Assembly: GCF_934754915.1 (NCBI RefSeq) | Contig: NZ_CAKVKB010000178.1 | Coordinates: forward strand, 1 to 5,682 | Reading direction: 5' to 3' | Source: an uncultured Clostridium sp. | GTDB lineage: Bacteria > Bacillota > Clostridia > Clostridiales > Clostridiaceae | DNA: 5,682 bases | The notes under the pieces: model-generated | The model's input: the letters and a program-made list of their open reading frames with translations, nothing else | Databases searched by the model: none | Told to the model about the DNA's origin: nothing | Program-made: the position numbers and the translations under genes | In this document: positions 5,637-5,682 of the stretch, in pieces | Numbering within the stretch: the first letter of the stretch is position 1 | Layout: the number at the start of each line of letters is the position of its first letter

Positions 5637-5654
5637 TTTTCCAATAGAAGTTAA
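5637..5654 (-). repeat. 18-nt direct repeat, copy upstream of the terminase
   Basis: TTTTCCAATAGAAGTTAA is identical to 1302-1319 inside the MuF gene and has the same orientation. The minus strand here can again be read as LTSIGK, in a frame open from a TAG at about 5666 down to a TAA at 5555-5553, but that frame has no start codon. The two copies are about 4.3 kb apart. Confidence 0.7.
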
Positions 5655-5675
5655 GTAATACTATTCAAAACTTCT
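5646..5675. other. Inverted repeat, operator-like
   Basis: AGAAGTT (5646-5652) and AACTTCT (5669-5675) are perfect complements separated by 16 nt, with a nested AGTA-A-TACT (5654-5662). This could be a dimeric-repressor site or a weak hairpin at the distal end of the terminase leader. There is no T run, so it is not a terminator. Confidence is low given the AT-rich context. Confidence 0.3.
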
Positions 5676-5682
5676 CTAATTA

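Larger units (their letters stand above)
5378..5682. other. Non-coding leader upstream of the terminase; no small-terminase gene
   Basis: All frames on both strands are interrupted. The longest open minus-strand stretches are 24 codons from ATG 5472, without a ribosome binding site, and about 35 codons over 5553-5660 with no start codon of any strength. The region instead holds direct repeats, a hairpin, a short inverted repeat and a GC-richer patch, listed separately. A weak minus-strand promoter match is TTGATT (5483-5478), 17 nt, TCTAAA (5460-5455), four of six at each box. A leader before late genes, possibly including a packaging-recognition site, is the most reasonable reading. Confidence 0.6.

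Noticed and set aside
5637..5654. 18-nt repeat as attL/attR of a prophage
   Set aside because: The other copy is inside the MuF coding sequence, no integrase or tRNA is near, and the interval would hold only part of a phage.

Overview
The window looks like part of the DNA-packaging and head-assembly module of a tailed double-stranded DNA phage or prophage from a low-GC Firmicute, most likely a Clostridium or close relative. The reasons are the very AT-rich sequence (stretches near 22-30% G+C), strong AGGAGG-type ribosome binding sites, TTG start codons, and the gene order large terminase, SPP1-type portal, MuF-type minor head protein, all on the minus strand. Free phage and prophage cannot be told apart here, because no integrase, lysogeny gene or host flank is visible.

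Layout from right to left, the direction of transcription of the main operon. Positions 5378-5682 hold no convincing gene. This stretch carries a 13-nt direct repeat 100 bp apart, a second short repeat nested inside it, a hairpin, and a GC-richer patch with a G5 tract just ahead of the terminase; I read it as a leader and possible packaging-site region. No small-terminase gene is present in it. Then follow the large terminase (3617-5377), portal (2272-3603), MuF protein with a long C-terminal extension (972-2282) and a small acidic protein (682-969). These are packed with 2-13 bp gaps or an 11-bp overlap, and so are probably cotranscribed and translationally coupled. A hairpin with a short U-rich tail (650-680) comes next; its 3' arm holds the ribosome binding site of a 65-residue unknown protein (447-644).

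At the left, a small rightward gene (191-430) encodes a DUF1883-family protein. It has its own near-consensus sigma-A promoter (111-139) and ends at a strong convergent terminator (436-466). An autonomous opposite-strand unit inside a structural operon is the architecture of a phage moron. Positions 1-92 hold the start of another leftward gene whose ribosome binding site and ATG are in a different frame from the only open coding-like frame, which suggests a frameshift.

How the genes work together: terminase cuts and pumps DNA through the portal, and the MuF protein is a minor head component at the portal that may be ejected with the DNA. The C-terminal extension of MuF followed directly by a small acidic gene matches the arrangement of MuF polymorphic toxin-immunity pairs in Firmicute temperate phages. 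This pair and the DUF1883 moron are the best candidates for novel biology here. Scaffold and major capsid genes, expected after MuF, are not in the window.
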